Shown here piece by piece: positions 31,375 through 41,737 of a stretch of DNA of 64,000 nucleotides. Every line of letters begins with the position of its first letter. The first letter of the stretch is position 1. This DNA comes from Oceanicola sp. 22II-s10i (GTDB lineage Bacteria; Pseudomonadota; Alphaproteobacteria; Rhodobacterales; Rhodobacteraceae): positions 124,001-188,000 of the forward strand of contig NZ_AQQU01000001.1 in assembly GCF_002210105.1 (NCBI RefSeq), in the 5' to 3' direction. The notes beneath the pieces were generated by a model, which saw nothing but the letters and a program-made list of their open reading frames with translations, was not told the DNA's origin and did no database searches. The translations under genes and the position numbers were made by a program.

Positions 31375-32703
31375 ATGGACAAGTGGCTGTGGATGAGTGC
31401 GGGCGACCTTGGACGCGGGATCGCCGCAGGCGATATCGACCCGGTCGCGCTGACGGAAACCTACCTGTCGGCCATCGACGCCCATCCCGACCGCGACCGC
31501 ATCTACAGCACCGTCACCCATGACCGCGCGCGGGCCGAGGCCAAGGCAGCCGCCGATCGGGCGAAACTGGGCCTGCGCCGCTCGGCGCTCGACGGGGTGC
31601 CGATCTCGTGGAAGGACCTGTTCGACAGCGCCGGCGTGGCGACAGAGGCGGGGACCGCCCTGCTCAAGGGCCGGGTGCCGGACACGGACGCGCGGGTGCT
31701 GGCGACCTCGACGAACATGGGGACCGTCTGCCTGGGCAAGACGCATATGTCGGAACTGGCCTTCTCGGGCATCGGGCTGAACCCGGTCACCGCCACGCCG
31801 CCGAACGTCAACGATCCCAAGGGGGTGCCCGGCGGCTCGTCCTCGGGCGCGGCGGCGTCGGTGGCCTTCGGACTGGCGGCGGCGGGGATCGGCAGCGACA
31901 CGGGCGGATCGGTGCGCCTGCCGTCGGGCTGGAACGACCTCGTGGGGCTCAAGACCACGTCGGGGCGGCTGTCGCTGGACGGTGTCGTGCCTCTGGCGGT
32001 CAAGTTCGACACGGTCGGCCCGCTCTGCCGGACGGTCGAGGACTGCGCGCTGTCACTCGCCGCGATGGAGGGGACCAAGCCCGCCGACCTGCCCGGCGCG
32101 ACGCTGGAGGGCGTGCGCTTTGCCTCGCTCATGTCGCTCGCGCATGACGACATCCGCGACGCGCCCCGCGACGGTTTCAACTCGGCCCGCGAGCGGCTGC
32201 AGCGCGGGGGCGCGATCGTCGACCCCATCGACGCGCCCGAACCGGCCGAAGCGAACACGCTGTCGGGCATGCTGCTGACCGCCGAGGCCTACGGCACGTG
32301 GAAGGACGAGATCGAGGCGCAGCCGGACGTCATGTTCAGCGAGATCCTGAACCGGTTCCGCGTGGGCAAGACCTTCACCGCCGCCGACTACGTGGCGGGC
32401 TGGCAGCGGCTGGAGGTGCTGCGCCGCCAGTGGGCCGAGCGGACCGCGCCCTATGACGCCGTGATCCTGCCCACCTCGCCGATTCTGCCCCCCGATGCCG
32501 AACGGATGATGTCGGACCACGATTACTACGTGGCCGAGAACCTGCTGGCGCTCAGGAACACGCGGATCGGCAATACGCTCGGCCTCTGCGCGCTGACGCT
32601 GCCGACCGGCGTGCCGTCCTGCGGCATCATGATCATGTGCCCGCCGGGGCAGGAGGAACGACTTCTGCGCCTCGGAAAAGCCGCGGAAAAGGCTTTGTCC
32701 TAA
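31375..32703 (+). CDS. amidase (amidase signature family)
   Basis: 442 aa with the Ser-cisSer-Lys triad: Lys80 in PISWKDLFD, cis-Ser near 155 in VPGGSSSGAAASVAFG, nucleophile Ser179 in GSDTGGSVRLP. I chose ATG 31375, six bases after a GGAGGG ribosome site; ATG 31369 is too close to it. The family hydrolyses amides and includes GatA, but no gatB/gatC is adjacent, so a catabolic amidase is more likely. First of a plus-strand series with the aminotransferase and ftsK. Confidence 0.88.
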   Translation: MDKWLWMSAGDLGRGIAAGDIDPVALTETYLSAIDAHPDRDRIYSTVTHDRARAEAKAAADRAKLGLRRSALDGVPISWKDLFDSAGVATEAGTALLKGRVPDTDARVLATSTNMGTVCLGKTHMSELAFSGIGLNPVTATPPNVNDPKGVPGGSSSGAAASVAFGLAAAGIGSDTGGSVRLPSGWNDLVGLKTTSGRLSLDGVVPLAVKFDTVGPLCRTVEDCALSLAAMEGTKPADLPGATLEGVRFASLMSLAHDDIRDAPRDGFNSARERLQRGGAIVDPIDAPEPAEANTLSGMLLTAEAYGTWKDEIEAQPDVMFSEILNRFRVGKTFTAADYVAGWQRLEVLRRQWAERTAPYDAVILPTSPILPPDAERMMSDHDYYVAENLLALRNTRIGNTLGLCALTLPTGVPSCGIMIMCPPGQEERLLRLGKAAEKALS

Positions 32704-32811
32704 ATGCCACAAGTGCCCCGTCGGCCACATTAGAGAACTGGACGAAACTACTGCACGGCACTACTTTTCGGCATAACGGGGCGATCAACGACCCCGACCC
32801 AGAGGCAGTGC

Positions 32812-33996
32812 ATGATTTACCCCGAACGGTTCGCGAACCTACCGGCATATGCGTTCCCGCGTCTTCGCGCGCTCCTTGACCCGCATCCGGCGGGCGGGCC
32901 CGTCGTGAACATGACGATCGGGGAACCGAAACACCCCTTTCCCGACTGGGTCTCGCAGGTGCTGGCCGAGAATGTTGACGGATTCGGCGTCTATCCCCCC
33001 AACGACGGCACGCCCGAACTGCTGGACGCCATCGGCGCATGGATCAGCCGCCGCTACGGTGTCCCGTTCGAGGGCGCGGACCGGGCGATGGCGCTGAACG
33101 GCACGCGCGAAGGGCTCTACAACGTCGCAATGGCGCTGTTGCCGGAAACGAAGCGCGGCAAGCGGCCGGTCGTCCTGATCCCCAACCCGTTCTACCAAGT
33201 CTACATGATCGCAGCGATCTCGGTCGGGGCCGAGCCGGTGTTCGTGCCCGCCACGCGACAGAACGGCTTCCTGCCCGATTACGGCGCGCTGCCGCCCGAG
33301 GTGCTGGACCGCGCGGTCGCGGCCTACATCTGTTCGCCCGGCAACCCGCAGGGCGCGGTGGCCGATGCGGGCTATTGGAGGGACCTGCTGGCGCTGGCCG
33401 AGAAACACGACTTCCGCGTCTTCTCGGACGAGTGCTATTCCGAGATCTACCGCGGCGACACAGCCCCCATGGGCGCGCTGACGGCGGCCGAGGCCGCGGG
33501 CACCGATCCCGAACGCATGGTGCTGTTCCAGTCGCTGTCGAAACGGTCGAACCTTCCGGGCCTGCGCGGCGGCTTCATTGCCTCGGGCCCCGAGAACATC
33601 AAGCACATCCGCCGCCTGCGCTCCTACGCCGGTGCGCCGATGCCCCTGCCGCTGCAGAAGGTGGCCGAGCGGGCGTGGTCGGACGAAGACCACGTGACAC
33701 AAAATCGCCTTCTTTACGCGGAAAAATATGCCGCGGCCGACGAGGTCATGAACGGCGTGCCGGGCTACCAGGGCCCCGCCGGAGGCTTTTTCCTGTGGCT
33801 GCCGGTCGAGGACAGCGAGCAGGCCGCGCTTAAACTGTGGACCGAGACGGGCGTGCGGGTGCTGCCCGGCACGTATCTCGGGCAGGACGTGAACGGGGAA
33901 AACCCCGGCAAGAACTACATCCGGGTCGCCATGGTGGCCCCAAAAGACGAGATGGTCGGGGCGCTGCAGCGCCTGCGCAACTGTCTCTACAATTGA
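32812..33996 (+). CDS. class I/II aminotransferase (probable DapC-type)
   Basis: PLP aminotransferase of 394 aa. MTIGEPKHPFPDWV, YPPNDGTPELLDAI, NPFYQVY, CSPGNPQGA and the PLP lysine in FQSLSKRSNLPGLRGGF identify fold-type I subgroup I. It resembles succinyl-diaminopimelate or aspartate aminotransferases; the location immediately upstream of ftsK (12 bases) and near cell-wall genes favours a lysine/diaminopimelate role, which is inference. Confidence 0.85.
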   Translation: MIYPERFANLPAYAFPRLRALLDPHPAGGPVVNMTIGEPKHPFPDWVSQVLAENVDGFGVYPPNDGTPELLDAIGAWISRRYGVPFEGADRAMALNGTREGLYNVAMALLPETKRGKRPVVLIPNPFYQVYMIAAISVGAEPVFVPATRQNGFLPDYGALPPEVLDRAVAAYICSPGNPQGAVADAGYWRDLLALAEKHDFRVFSDECYSEIYRGDTAPMGALTAAEAAGTDPERMVLFQSLSKRSNLPGLRGGFIASGPENIKHIRRLRSYAGAPMPLPLQKVAERAWSDEDHVTQNRLLYAEKYAAADEVMNGVPGYQGPAGGFFLWLPVEDSEQAALKLWTETGVRVLPGTYLGQDVNGENPGKNYIRVAMVAPKDEMVGALQRLRNCLYN

Positions 33997-34008
33997 GGGA
34001 AATTCGAG

Positions 34009-37000
34009 ATGGCATTTCAGACGCGGGGCGGCGATCCGTTGTTCGACAGTGACATGCAGGCTGCGATCGAAAAGCGCGGCAAGGAACTGGTCGGGGTGCT
34101 ACTGTTCGCGGCAGGCGTGGTCGCAACGCTGGCCTTCGCGACATATTCGCCCGACGATCCCTCCTGGCTCTCGGTAACCGACGGACCCGTGCAGAACCTG
34201 CTGGGCCGTGTCGGCGCGGGCCTGTCTGCGCCGTTCTTCATGATCCTCGGTCTGGGGGGCTGGGGCTTCGCCATCCTCGCCCTCGTCTGGGGTCTGCGTC
34301 TGGGCCTGCACCGCGGCACGGACAACGCGCTGTCGCGCCTGGTGTTCGCGCCGATCTGGATCGTCCTGCTCTCCGTCTTTGCCGCCTCCCTCGTTCCCGG
34401 CAGCGACTGGAGCCATTCCTTCGGCCTGGGCGGGCTCTTCGGTGACACGGTGCTGGGCACGATGCTCGGTGTTTCGCCGCTGGATGCCTCCGCCGGGCTC
34501 AAGGCGCTGTCGCTGGTCACCGGGCTCGCCGTCGCCCTGCTCGGGCTCTACGTGCTGGGCGCGACCCCGCGCGAGGGCCGTCTGGCGCTGCGCCTCGTCG
34601 TCTATGCCGTCATCATGGCCTACGTGGGTATCCGCAAGCTCATGGGTCAGGGCGCGAAGATGAGCTGGGCCGCCGCCATTGCCGCGCACAGGACCGGCCA
34701 GGTTCTGCACCAGCGGCATCGCGAAGCCTCAGCCGATCGCGCCGTGCGTCGCGCCGAGCGGGCCGAAGCCGCCGCTTTCGCCGCCGCCGAAGCCGAGGCT
34801 GCCGCCGCCGAGGCCGCCCGCTATGCCCCGGAACCCGAATACGCCGCGCCTGCGCCGGCCCCGACGATCCGCGAGCGCCTGACCGGCATCGTCCGCCGCG
34901 CAGGGGGGCATGACACCTCCTACGACGAGCCCTACGCCTATGACGTCGACGACACCGCCGACGTCGAGGCGTGGGAGGCCTATCAGGCCGACCAGCGCGC
35001 TGCGGCTGCCCCCGTCGCGCCCGCGCGCCAGCCCGCCCCGGTCCTCGCCGCGCCGCGCCGCGCGCCCGAGCCGCAGGCGGTTCCCGCCGAGCCTCCGATG
35101 CACCGCCGCCCCACTCCCGCGCAGCCCGGCCCCCGCCTCGGCGGCGTCACCCGCGTCACCGCCTACGAGGAGGTCGTGGAGGAGGACGAATTCGAGGAGT
35201 CCGCGCCCAAGCCCGGTTTCCTGAGCCGCCTGCCCGCGATGATCCGGCGCCCCGAGAAATCCCAGATGCCCGCGGGCTTCGTGGCGGTGGACGACGACCT
35301 GAACGATGCATCCGGGCTGCCGGTCGACGATCGGATCAAGGCCAAGATCGCCGATGCCGTGCGCCAGCGCGCCCGCACCTCGTCGCGCCTGTCCGCACCG
35401 ACGCATCAGCCGGTCACCCGCGGCCGCGGCCGTGGTCCGGATCCGCTGATCCTCGGCCACCGCGCCGAGCCGCCCGTGACGTCCGCGCAGGCCGCTGTCG
35501 CGCCGCAGCCCCGTGTTGCGGCACCGGCACCTGCACCGGTCGCCGAGCCGGAACTGGTGGAAGAGGACGTCTACTATGCCGCCGGTGACGAGGCATATGA
35601 CGAGGCGGACTACGGCCACGAGGCAGAGGATATGCCGATGGCCGAGGCCCCTGCCCCGGTGATGCAGGCCCCCCTGCCCCACGCGGAACCGGCGCGTCGC
35701 GTCGTGCAGCCCGCCATGCGCAAAGCCCCTGCCCCCTCCACCCGCGCCAAGGCCGAGGCACAGCCGCAGCTGAAGTTCGAGGAGCCGGCGGTGCAGTACG
35801 AACTGCCGCCGCTGAACCTGCTGATGGACCCCTCGGGCATCAAGCGTCACCACCTGAGCGACGAGGCGCTGGAAGAGAACGCCCGGATGCTGGAATCCGT
35901 GCTGGACGACTACGGCGTGAAGGGCGAGATCGTCAGCGTCCGCCCCGGCCCCGTCGTCACCATGTACGAACTGGAACCCGCGCCGGGCCTCAAGGCCAGC
36001 CGCGTCATCGGGCTGGCCGACGATATCGCACGGTCGATGTCGGCGCTGTCAGCCCGCGTGTCGACGGTGCCGGGCCGTTCGGTCATCGGGATCGAACTGC
36101 CCAACGACAACCGCGAGATGGTGGTGCTGCGCGAGATCCTCGCGGCGCGCGAATTCGGCGACAGCCACATGAAGCTGCCGCTGGCGCTCGGCAAGGACAT
36201 CGGCGGCGGGTCGGTCGTCGCGAACCTCGCCAAGATGCCCCACCTGCTGATCGCGGGGACCACCGGGTCGGGCAAGTCCGTGGCGATCAACACGATGATC
36301 CTGTCGCTGCTCTATCGCCTGACGCCCGAGGACTGCCGACTGATCATGATCGACCCCAAGATGCTGGAACTCAGCGTCTATGATGGCATCCCGCACCTGC
36401 TGTCGCCGGTCGTCACCGATCCCAAGAAGGCCGTCGTCGCGCTCAAGTGGACCGTGGGCGAGATGGAGGACCGCTACCGCAAGATGTCCAAGATGGGCGT
36501 CCGCAACATCGACGGCTACAACGGCCGCGTGGCGGATGCGCTGGCCAAGGGCGAGACCTTCAAGCGCACGGTGCAGACCGGGTTCGACGACGAGACCGGC
36601 GAGCCGGTGTTCGAGACCGAGGAAACGGTGCCCGAGAAGATGCCCTACATCGTCGTCATCGTCGACGAGATGGCCGACCTGATGATGGTCGCGGGGAAAG
36701 AGATCGAGGCCTGCATCCAGCGTCTGGCGCAGATGGCGCGGGCGTCGGGCATCCACCTGATCATGGCGACACAGCGCCCGTCCGTGGACGTCATCACCGG
36801 CACGATCAAGGCGAACTTCCCCACCCGGATTTCCTTCCAGGTGACCTCCAAGATCGACAGCCGCACGATCCTCGGCGAGATGGGCGCGGAACAGCTGCTC
36901 GGCCAGGGCGACATGCTCTACATGGCGGGCGGGGCGAAGATCCAGCGCTGTCACGGGCCCTTCGTCAGCGACGAGGAGGTCGAGGAGATCGTGAACCACC

Positions 37001-37302
37001 TCAAGGCCTACGGACCGCCCGATTACCATTCGGGCGTGGTCGAGGGGCCGGACGAGGATGCGGAGAGCGACATCGACCTCGTGCTGGGGCTCGGCGGCAA
37101 CACGAACGGCGAGGACGCGCTCTACGATCAGGCGGTGGCGGTGGTCATCAAGGACCGCAAGTGCTCCACCTCCTACATCCAGCGGAAGCTGGGGATCGGC
37201 TACAACAAGGCGGCGCGCCTCGTGGAGCAGATGGAGGAGGAAGGGCTGGTCAGCCCGGCGAACCACGTCGGCAAACGCGAGATCCTCGTGCCGGAGCAGT
37301 AA
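34009..37302 (+). CDS. ftsK: DNA translocase FtsK
   Basis: 1097 aa. Four to five membrane segments lie in residues 25-215; a long Ala/Pro/Glu-rich linker runs to about 610; the motor domain follows with Walker A Lys756 in [14 protein letters not shown] and Walker [13 protein letters not shown]; the C-terminal winged-helix gamma domain ([38 protein letters not shown]) reads chromosomal polarity sequences. It pumps DNA through the septum for dimer resolution. The linker is longer and more acidic than many, and is the least conserved part. Confidence 0.97.
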   Translation: MAFQTRGGDPLFDSDMQAAIEKRGKELVGVLLFAAGVVATLAFATYSPDDPSWLSVTDGPVQNLLGRVGAGLSAPFFMILGLGGWGFAILALVWGLRLGLHRGTDNALSRLVFAPIWIVLLSVFAASLVPGSDWSHSFGLGGLFGDTVLGTMLGVSPLDASAGLKALSLVTGLAVALLGLYVLGATPREGRLALRLVVYAVIMAYVGIRKLMGQGAKMSWAAAIAAHRTGQVLHQRHREASADRAVRRAERAEAAAFAAAEAEAAAAEAARYAPEPEYAAPAPAPTIRERLTGIVRRAGGHDTSYDEPYAYDVDDTADVEAWEAYQADQRAAAAPVAPARQPAPVLAAPRRAPEPQAVPAEPPMHRRPTPAQPGPRLGGVTRVTAYEEVVEEDEFEESAPKPGFLSRLPAMIRRPEKSQMPAGFVAVDDDLNDASGLPVDDRIKAKIADAVRQRARTSSRLSAPTHQPVTRGRGRGPDPLILGHRAEPPVTSAQAAVAPQPRVAAPAPAPVAEPELVEEDVYYAAGDEAYDEADYGHEAEDMPMAEAPAPVMQAPLPHAEPARRVVQPAMRKAPAPSTRAKAEAQPQLKFEEPAVQYELPPLNLLMDPSGIKRHHLSDEALEENARMLESVLDDYGVKGEIVSVRPGPVVTMYELEPAPGLKASRVIGLADDIARSMSALSARVSTVPGRSVIGIELPNDNREMVVLREILAAREFGDSHMKLPLALGKDIGGGSVVANLAKMPHLLIAGTTGSGKSVAINTMILSLLYRLTPEDCRLIMIDPKMLELSVYDGIPHLLSPVVTDPKKAVVALKWTVGEMEDRYRKMSKMGVRNIDGYNGRVADALAKGETFKRTVQTGFDDETGEPVFETEETVPEKMPYIVVIVDEMADLMMVAGKEIEACIQRLAQMARASGIHLIMATQRPSVDVITGTIKANFPTRISFQVTSKIDSRTILGEMGAEQLLGQGDMLYMAGGAKIQRCHGPFVSDEEVEEIVNHLKAYGPPDYHSGVVEGPDEDAESDIDLVLGLGGNTNGEDALYDQAVAVVIKDRKCSTSYIQRKLGIGYNKAARLVEQMEEEGLVSPANHVGKREILVPEQ

Positions 37303-37344
37303 GCCCGGCGAAGATTTCGGCCGGGCTGCGCCCGACCGACCAAG

Positions 37345-37428
37345 GAGGGGGGCGCTGCCCCCCTCTTGCGTTTGCAGGCAAACGCAATTCACCCCCCGAA
37401 GTATTTGAGACCAGAAGAAGCAGGGGAA
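37345..37428 (-). repeat. intergenic repeat, copy 2 (inverted relative to copy 1)
   Basis: Read on the minus strand: CCCCTGCTTCTTCTGG, AAATACTTCGGGGGGTGAATTGCG, then a G-run/C-run hairpin (37345-37364). It contains an extra perfect palindrome, TTGCGTTTGC (37366-37375) with GCAAACGCAA (37378-37387). It fills most of the gap between ftsK and lolA and matches copy 1 over its whole length with scattered substitutions. Confidence 0.72.
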
Positions 37429-37491
37429 CCTTGTCGCGTTCGTGAAAGTTGGGCGCTGGTGTGTGAAGGCAGTAAGGATTATCTTTGGCTC

Positions 37492-38100
37492 ATGTGGAAA
37501 AAACTCGCTCTTGCCCCCGTGATCGCGTTTGCGCTGGCCCTGCCCGCGCAGGCGGAGAAGCTGCCACTCGGTCAGATTTCGTCCTATCTGAACGCGATGA
37601 AGACCGCGCAGGCCAAGTTCACGCAGGTGAACGGGGACGGGTCCATTTCGACGGGCACGCTTTACATCAAGCGGCCGGGCAACGTGCGGTTCGAATACGA
37701 TCCGCCGGAAAAGACGCTTGTGCTGGCGGATGCCGGGGCGGTCGCGATCTTTGACGGCAATTCGAACACCGGGCCGGAGACCTATCCGCTGGACCACACG
37801 CCGCTGTCGATCATCCTGGCACAGAACGTCGATCTGGGCCGCGCGCGGATGGTGACCGGGCATGCCTCGGACGGCAAGACGACGACCGTGACCGCGCAGG
37901 ATCCGGCGCATCCGGAATACGGCAACATCCAGATGGTGTTCACCGGCAGCCCGGTCGAGCTGCGCCAGTGGGTGATTCAGGACGACTCCGGCTCGCTGAC
38001 CACCGTCATCCTCGGCGAGTTGCGCACGGGTGTCGGCATCGCGAACAACAAGTTCAGCATCGAGGGCGAGAAGTCGCGTCTGCGCGCGGACCGGCGCTAA
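37492..38100 (+). CDS. lolA: outer-membrane lipoprotein carrier protein LolA
   Basis: 202-aa periplasmic carrier that moves lipoproteins from LolCDE to the outer membrane. A signal peptide (residues 1-21, ending ALPAQA) precedes the LolA core: MKTAQAKFTQVNGDGSISTGTLYIKRPGNVRFEYDPPEKTLVLADAG and a C-terminal strand series ending IANNKFSIEGEKSRLRADRR. ATG 37492 is the only start giving a proper signal sequence. The gene lies downstream of ftsK, as in many alphaproteobacteria, here separated by a repeat element. Confidence 0.93.
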   Translation: MWKKLALAPVIAFALALPAQAEKLPLGQISSYLNAMKTAQAKFTQVNGDGSISTGTLYIKRPGNVRFEYDPPEKTLVLADAGAVAIFDGNSNTGPETYPLDHTPLSIILAQNVDLGRARMVTGHASDGKTTTVTAQDPAHPEYGNIQMVFTGSPVELRQWVIQDDSGSLTTVILGELRTGVGIANNKFSIEGEKSRLRADRR

Positions 38101-38136
38101 GCCGGTCTCGCAAGCCTCAGCACCATGTGGGTCGCG

Positions 38137-38721
38137 TCAGGCGCGGCCACATGAGCGGAGTTGCAGGCCGTAGGTGATGGCGCGCGCTTCCATCCGGTCC
38201 GCGACCGCCAGCAGCCAGGGCTTGCCCTTGTAGGTGCCGCGGGCGTAACCGGTGGGGCCGTCGTGATAGGCGAGGTACTGGTTGCGGACGTCGTTGATCG
38301 GGATCCCCAGCCGCTCCTGACTGCGGGTCATGTACCAGCCCATGAAATCTGTCGCGTCGCGGATGTCGTCGCGCTTGGCCCGGCGGTTGCCGCTCTCTTC
38401 CCGGTATTCGTCCCAGGTGCCGTCCAGCGCCTGGCTGTAGCCATAGGCCGAAGACTGGCGCCCCATCGGGATCACCCCGAGCGCATACTGATGCGGTGTC
38501 TTGGCGTTGCCGATGAATTTGCTTTCCTGATGGATCATCGCCATCAGCACCTCCGGCCGGACGCCATAACGCCGCTCGGCCGCCCTGAAGGCGCGCATGT
38601 ATTTCGGACGCTCCTGCACGATGCTGCAGGCGTTTTCCAGATCGCGCGGCGCCGTGTAGTTGCCACCGCCGCAGGAGGCCACAAGAAATAGGATCATTGC
38701 GGCACGGAGACTTCTGCCCAT
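38137..38721 (-). CDS. lysozyme-like (SLT-type) transglycosylase lipoprotein
   Basis: 194 aa. A lipobox (FLVASC, Cys near residue 18 from the chosen start) signals lipid attachment after export. The rest is a lysozyme-like domain with VLMAMIHQESKFIGNA containing the catalytic Glu, SSAYGYSQALDGTWDEYREESG, and YLAYHDGPTGYARGTYKGKPWLLAVADRM. It likely cleaves peptidoglycan glycan strands. ATG 38721 has GAGGGG upstream; an in-frame ATG at 38757 would add 12 residues before the signal. Convergent with lolA. Confidence 0.82.
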   Translation of the reverse strand: MGRSLRAAMILFLVASCGGGNYTAPRDLENACSIVQERPKYMRAFRAAERRYGVRPEVLMAMIHQESKFIGNAKTPHQYALGVIPMGRQSSAYGYSQALDGTWDEYREESGNRRAKRDDIRDATDFMGWYMTRSQERLGIPINDVRNQYLAYHDGPTGYARGTYKGKPWLLAVADRMEARAITYGLQLRSCGRA

Positions 38722-38831
38722 CTGCCCCTCGCCAACTGCTCTGCTTTTTTCGGGCATTGTAACGGTAACGCGGGCAAAGCGAAATCACGATTTCGAAGGC
38801 TGTGGCGGCGATGTGGCGCCCGCGTCAGAGG

Positions 38832-39713
38832 CTACAGGACCGCGGCGAGGATCAGCGGCAGGTAGATCACCGAAGCCAGCGTCGAGGCCACGACCAGACC
38901 GGCCACCGCGCCGGAGTCGGCGCCGTATTTCTCGGCCAGCAGGTAGGAGGTGACGGCGACCGGCGTGGCGATCTGGACGACAAGAACCGCGAAGGCGGTG
39001 TCATCCAGCCCGAATGCACGGCCGAAGATCCAGGCCACGCCCACACAGAGCGCGACCTTGACCAGCGACAGCCCCATCGCCTGTACCAGCCGTCCGGGAT
39101 GCAGCCGCGCAACCGCGACGCCGAGGGTGATGAGCATCAGCGGGATCGCCATCTGGCCCGTCAGCTCCAGCGTGTTGGTCACCCAGCGCGGTGTATGCCA
39201 GCCCTGCCACAGGAACAGCCCGCCCAGCACCGTGGCCCAGAGCAGTGGCTCGCGCAGCGCACGGGTCACGGAGCCGCCGCCGGAGACCACCCAGATGCCG
39301 AAGGTGAAGGACCAGATCGCCATGACGGCGAAAACCACCACGGCATAGGACAGCCCCGTCTCGCCGAAGGCGAAGAGCGCCAATGGCAGGCCGATGTTGC
39401 CGGTGTTGCCGAAGATCAGCGGCGCGAGGTAGCTGCGGAAGTCGAGGCCGGCCAGCTTGACCAGCACGGCGGCCGCAACCGTCAGGGCCGCATAGGCCGC
39501 CACAGCAGCCAAAGACAGGGCCGCCAGCGCCTGCGGGTCGATCGAGGTCTTCATCAGCGCGGTGAAGATCAGGCAGGGCACCGACAGGGTCATCGCCAGC
39601 CGCGTGACGAAGTCCACGCGGTATTCGAAGCCTGCTTTCACCCATGCAAAGCCCACGCCTGCCAGAATAAACACCGGCGCAACGATCTGAAGCACTGTAA
39701 AAGCGAGGTTCAC
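38832..39713 (-). CDS. AEC-family transporter (auxin efflux carrier type)
   Basis: 293-aa membrane protein with about 10 hydrophobic segments, opening with VLQIVAPVFILAGVGFAWVKAG and containing LIFGNTGNIGLPLALFAFGETGLSYAVVVFAV, the AEC hallmark region, in the middle. Family members export organic acids such as malonate, or auxin in plants. It starts with GTG at 39713 after AAGGAG and diverges from hspQ. Substrate unknown. Confidence 0.88.
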   Translation of the reverse strand: MNLAFTVLQIVAPVFILAGVGFAWVKAGFEYRVDFVTRLAMTLSVPCLIFTALMKTSIDPQALAALSLAAVAAYAALTVAAAVLVKLAGLDFRSYLAPLIFGNTGNIGLPLALFAFGETGLSYAVVVFAVMAIWSFTFGIWVVSGGGSVTRALREPLLWATVLGGLFLWQGWHTPRWVTNTLELTGQMAIPLMLITLGVAVARLHPGRLVQAMGLSLVKVALCVGVAWIFGRAFGLDDTAFAVLVVQIATPVAVTSYLLAEKYGADSGAVAGLVVASTLASVIYLPLILAAVL

Positions 39714-39795
39714 AGACTGTTTCTCCTTAAATCTGAAGGGAAATTGGACAAGCCCCGCGGTTTGGCGCTAGTAGTGTCGTTAAGGGGCTGAAGAC

Positions 39796-40122
39796 ATGTT
39801 AAAAGCACGCGCGAAATATCACTTGGGTCAGGTGGTACGCCACCGGAAACATCCGTTCCGCGGCGTGATTTTTGACGTCGACCCGGAATTCAACAACACT
39901 GACGAATGGTACGCGGCGATTCCCGAGGACAGCAGACCGTCCAAGGAGCAGCCGTTCTACCACCTGCTGGCCGAGAACGATCAGAGCTACTACGTGGCCT
40001 ATGTCTCGGAACAGAACCTGGTGGAGGACTATTCGGGCGAACCGGTGGATCATCCTGATATTCCCGACCTTTTCGGGCCGTTCACAGACGGGCACTATCC
40101 CCTGCATTTCCAGCTGAACTGA
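39796..40122 (+). CDS. hspQ: heat shock protein HspQ
   Basis: 108 aa with the HspQ/YccV-like hemimethylated-DNA-binding fold: KYHLGQVVRHRKHPFRGVIFDVDPEFNNTDEWY, QPFYHLLAENDQSYYVAYVSEQNLVED. In enterobacteria it helps degrade DnaA and acts as a Lon specificity factor. It diverges from the AEC transporter; no clear sigma-32 promoter is visible in the 82-base gap. Confidence 0.93.
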   Translation: MLKARAKYHLGQVVRHRKHPFRGVIFDVDPEFNNTDEWYAAIPEDSRPSKEQPFYHLLAENDQSYYVAYVSEQNLVEDYSGEPVDHPDIPDLFGPFTDGHYPLHFQLN

Positions 40123-40159
40123 GCGCCCGGCCCACCCTGACGGCAGGCCGGACACGGGA

Positions 40160-41737
40160 TCAGTAGCCGATGGCACAGCCGTCCTTGCGGGGATCGGAAC
40201 CGGCGATCAGGACACCGTCGGGCCGGATGCGGATCGCCTGTGCGCCACCGAGCGGTTCATCCGGAATTTGTACTTTGTGGCCAAGCTCTTGCAGGCTGGC
40301 GCGGACCGCGTCGGAATAGCCACGCTCGACCTTGAGCACCCCGTTTTCGGTGAAGGCGCGGGGGCCGTCGATCGTTTCCTGCGGGTCGAGGCCGAAATCG
40401 GCCGTGTTGGTGACGAACCGCGCGTGACCCGTGGGCTGATAGGCGCCGCCCATCACACCGAAGGGCATGATGACCTTGCCGCGCTCACGCAACATGCCGG
40501 GAATGATCGTGTGCATCGGCCGCTTGCCCGGCGCCATTTCGTTGGGATGCCCGTCCTGCAGCGAGAACCCTGCACCGCGGTTCTGGAACAGGATCCCGAA
40601 CTTCTCGCTGGCGATGCCCGAGCCAAAACCGTGGAAAATCGAATAGATAAGCGATACCGCCATCCGGTCCCGGTCGACCACGGTGATGTAGATCGTGTCG
40701 CGGTGCACGGCCTCGGACACCTTGGCCGGGGCCTCGATCACGCAGTCGGGCGAGATCAGAGCGGCAAGCTTGCGCGCCGTGTCCATGGACAGCATGTGAT
40801 CCAGCCGGGTCATGTGATCGGCATCGGCGAGGAACCGGTCGCGGGCGTCATAGGCCAGCTTGGTGGCCTCAGCCTCCAGATGCACACGCTCCGCGCCCCA
40901 AGGGTCGAGCGATGCGATGTCGAACTGGGATAGTATGTTCAGCAGCAGGATCGCGGTCGCGCCCTGACCGTTCGGCGGATGCTCCAGCAGTTCCAGGTCG
41001 CCGTAGGAGCCGCCGACGGGCAAGGTCGGCGTGGAGGCTGTCGCGGCGAAGTCGGCGAGTTCGTGCGGTCCGCCCTGCTTTTTCAATGAGTTGACCATAT
41101 CTTCGGCCACCTCGCCTTCGTAGAAGGCCTTGCGTCCGTCGCGGGCGATGCGGCGCAGCACCTCGGCCTGGCCCGGCGCCTTGAGCAGCGTGCCCACCTC
41201 GGGCAGCTTGCCGCCGGGCAGGAAGAAGCGGCGGGCCGTCTCCTGCAGCGTGCCACCCTTGGCGGCGAAGTCCCACGCCACGCGGGACGCGACCGGGATG
41301 CCCGCCTCGAAATGCCGGATCGCAGGTTCGAGCAGGGCGTCGAGCCCGAGTTTCCCATAGGTTTCAGACAGATGGCAGAACCCGTCGATCGCACCGGGCA
41401 CGGTCACGGCCCAAGGGCTGTCGAGGGGCATCTTGTCCAACCCCTTGGCGCGCAATGCGTCTGCCGTGGCTCCGGCAGGGGCACGGCCGGAGCCGTTCAG
41501 CGCTTCGACCGGGGCATCGGGGCTCCGGGCGATCAGGGCGAACAGATCGCCGCCGATTCCGGTCATCGCCGGTTCGCAGAGCCCCAGCAGGACCGCGCCG
41601 GCGATCGCCGCGTCCATGGCGTTGCCGCCCCGCTCCAGCACCGAGACCGCTTCGCGCGCGGCCAGCGGATGCGATGTGGCGCAGACACCGTTCAGGGCGA
41701 GGACCGGGGACCGGCCGGGCAGATGCAGATCGCGCAT
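40160..41737 (-). CDS. gamma-glutamyltransferase family protein
   Basis: Ntn-hydrolase precursor of 525 aa expected to self-cleave before Thr348 in RDTIYITVVDRDRMAVS, which aligns with the catalytic threonine of the TTHYSVVD motif. GGNAMDAAIAGAVLLGLCEPAMTGIGGDLF is the usual large-subunit signature. No clear signal peptide is seen (MRDLHLPGRSPVLALNG), so it may be cytoplasmic, unlike periplasmic Ggt; similar proteins are also cephalosporin-acylase-like. It converges with hspQ. Confidence 0.88.
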   Translation of the reverse strand: MRDLHLPGRSPVLALNGVCATSHPLAAREAVSVLERGGNAMDAAIAGAVLLGLCEPAMTGIGGDLFALIARSPDAPVEALNGSGRAPAGATADALRAKGLDKMPLDSPWAVTVPGAIDGFCHLSETYGKLGLDALLEPAIRHFEAGIPVASRVAWDFAAKGGTLQETARRFFLPGGKLPEVGTLLKAPGQAEVLRRIARDGRKAFYEGEVAEDMVNSLKKQGGPHELADFAATASTPTLPVGGSYGDLELLEHPPNGQGATAILLLNILSQFDIASLDPWGAERVHLEAEATKLAYDARDRFLADADHMTRLDHMLSMDTARKLAALISPDCVIEAPAKVSEAVHRDTIYITVVDRDRMAVSLIYSIFHGFGSGIASEKFGILFQNRGAGFSLQDGHPNEMAPGKRPMHTIIPGMLRERGKVIMPFGVMGGAYQPTGHARFVTNTADFGLDPQETIDGPRAFTENGVLKVERGYSDAVRASLQELGHKVQIPDEPLGGAQAIRIRPDGVLIAGSDPRKDGCAIGY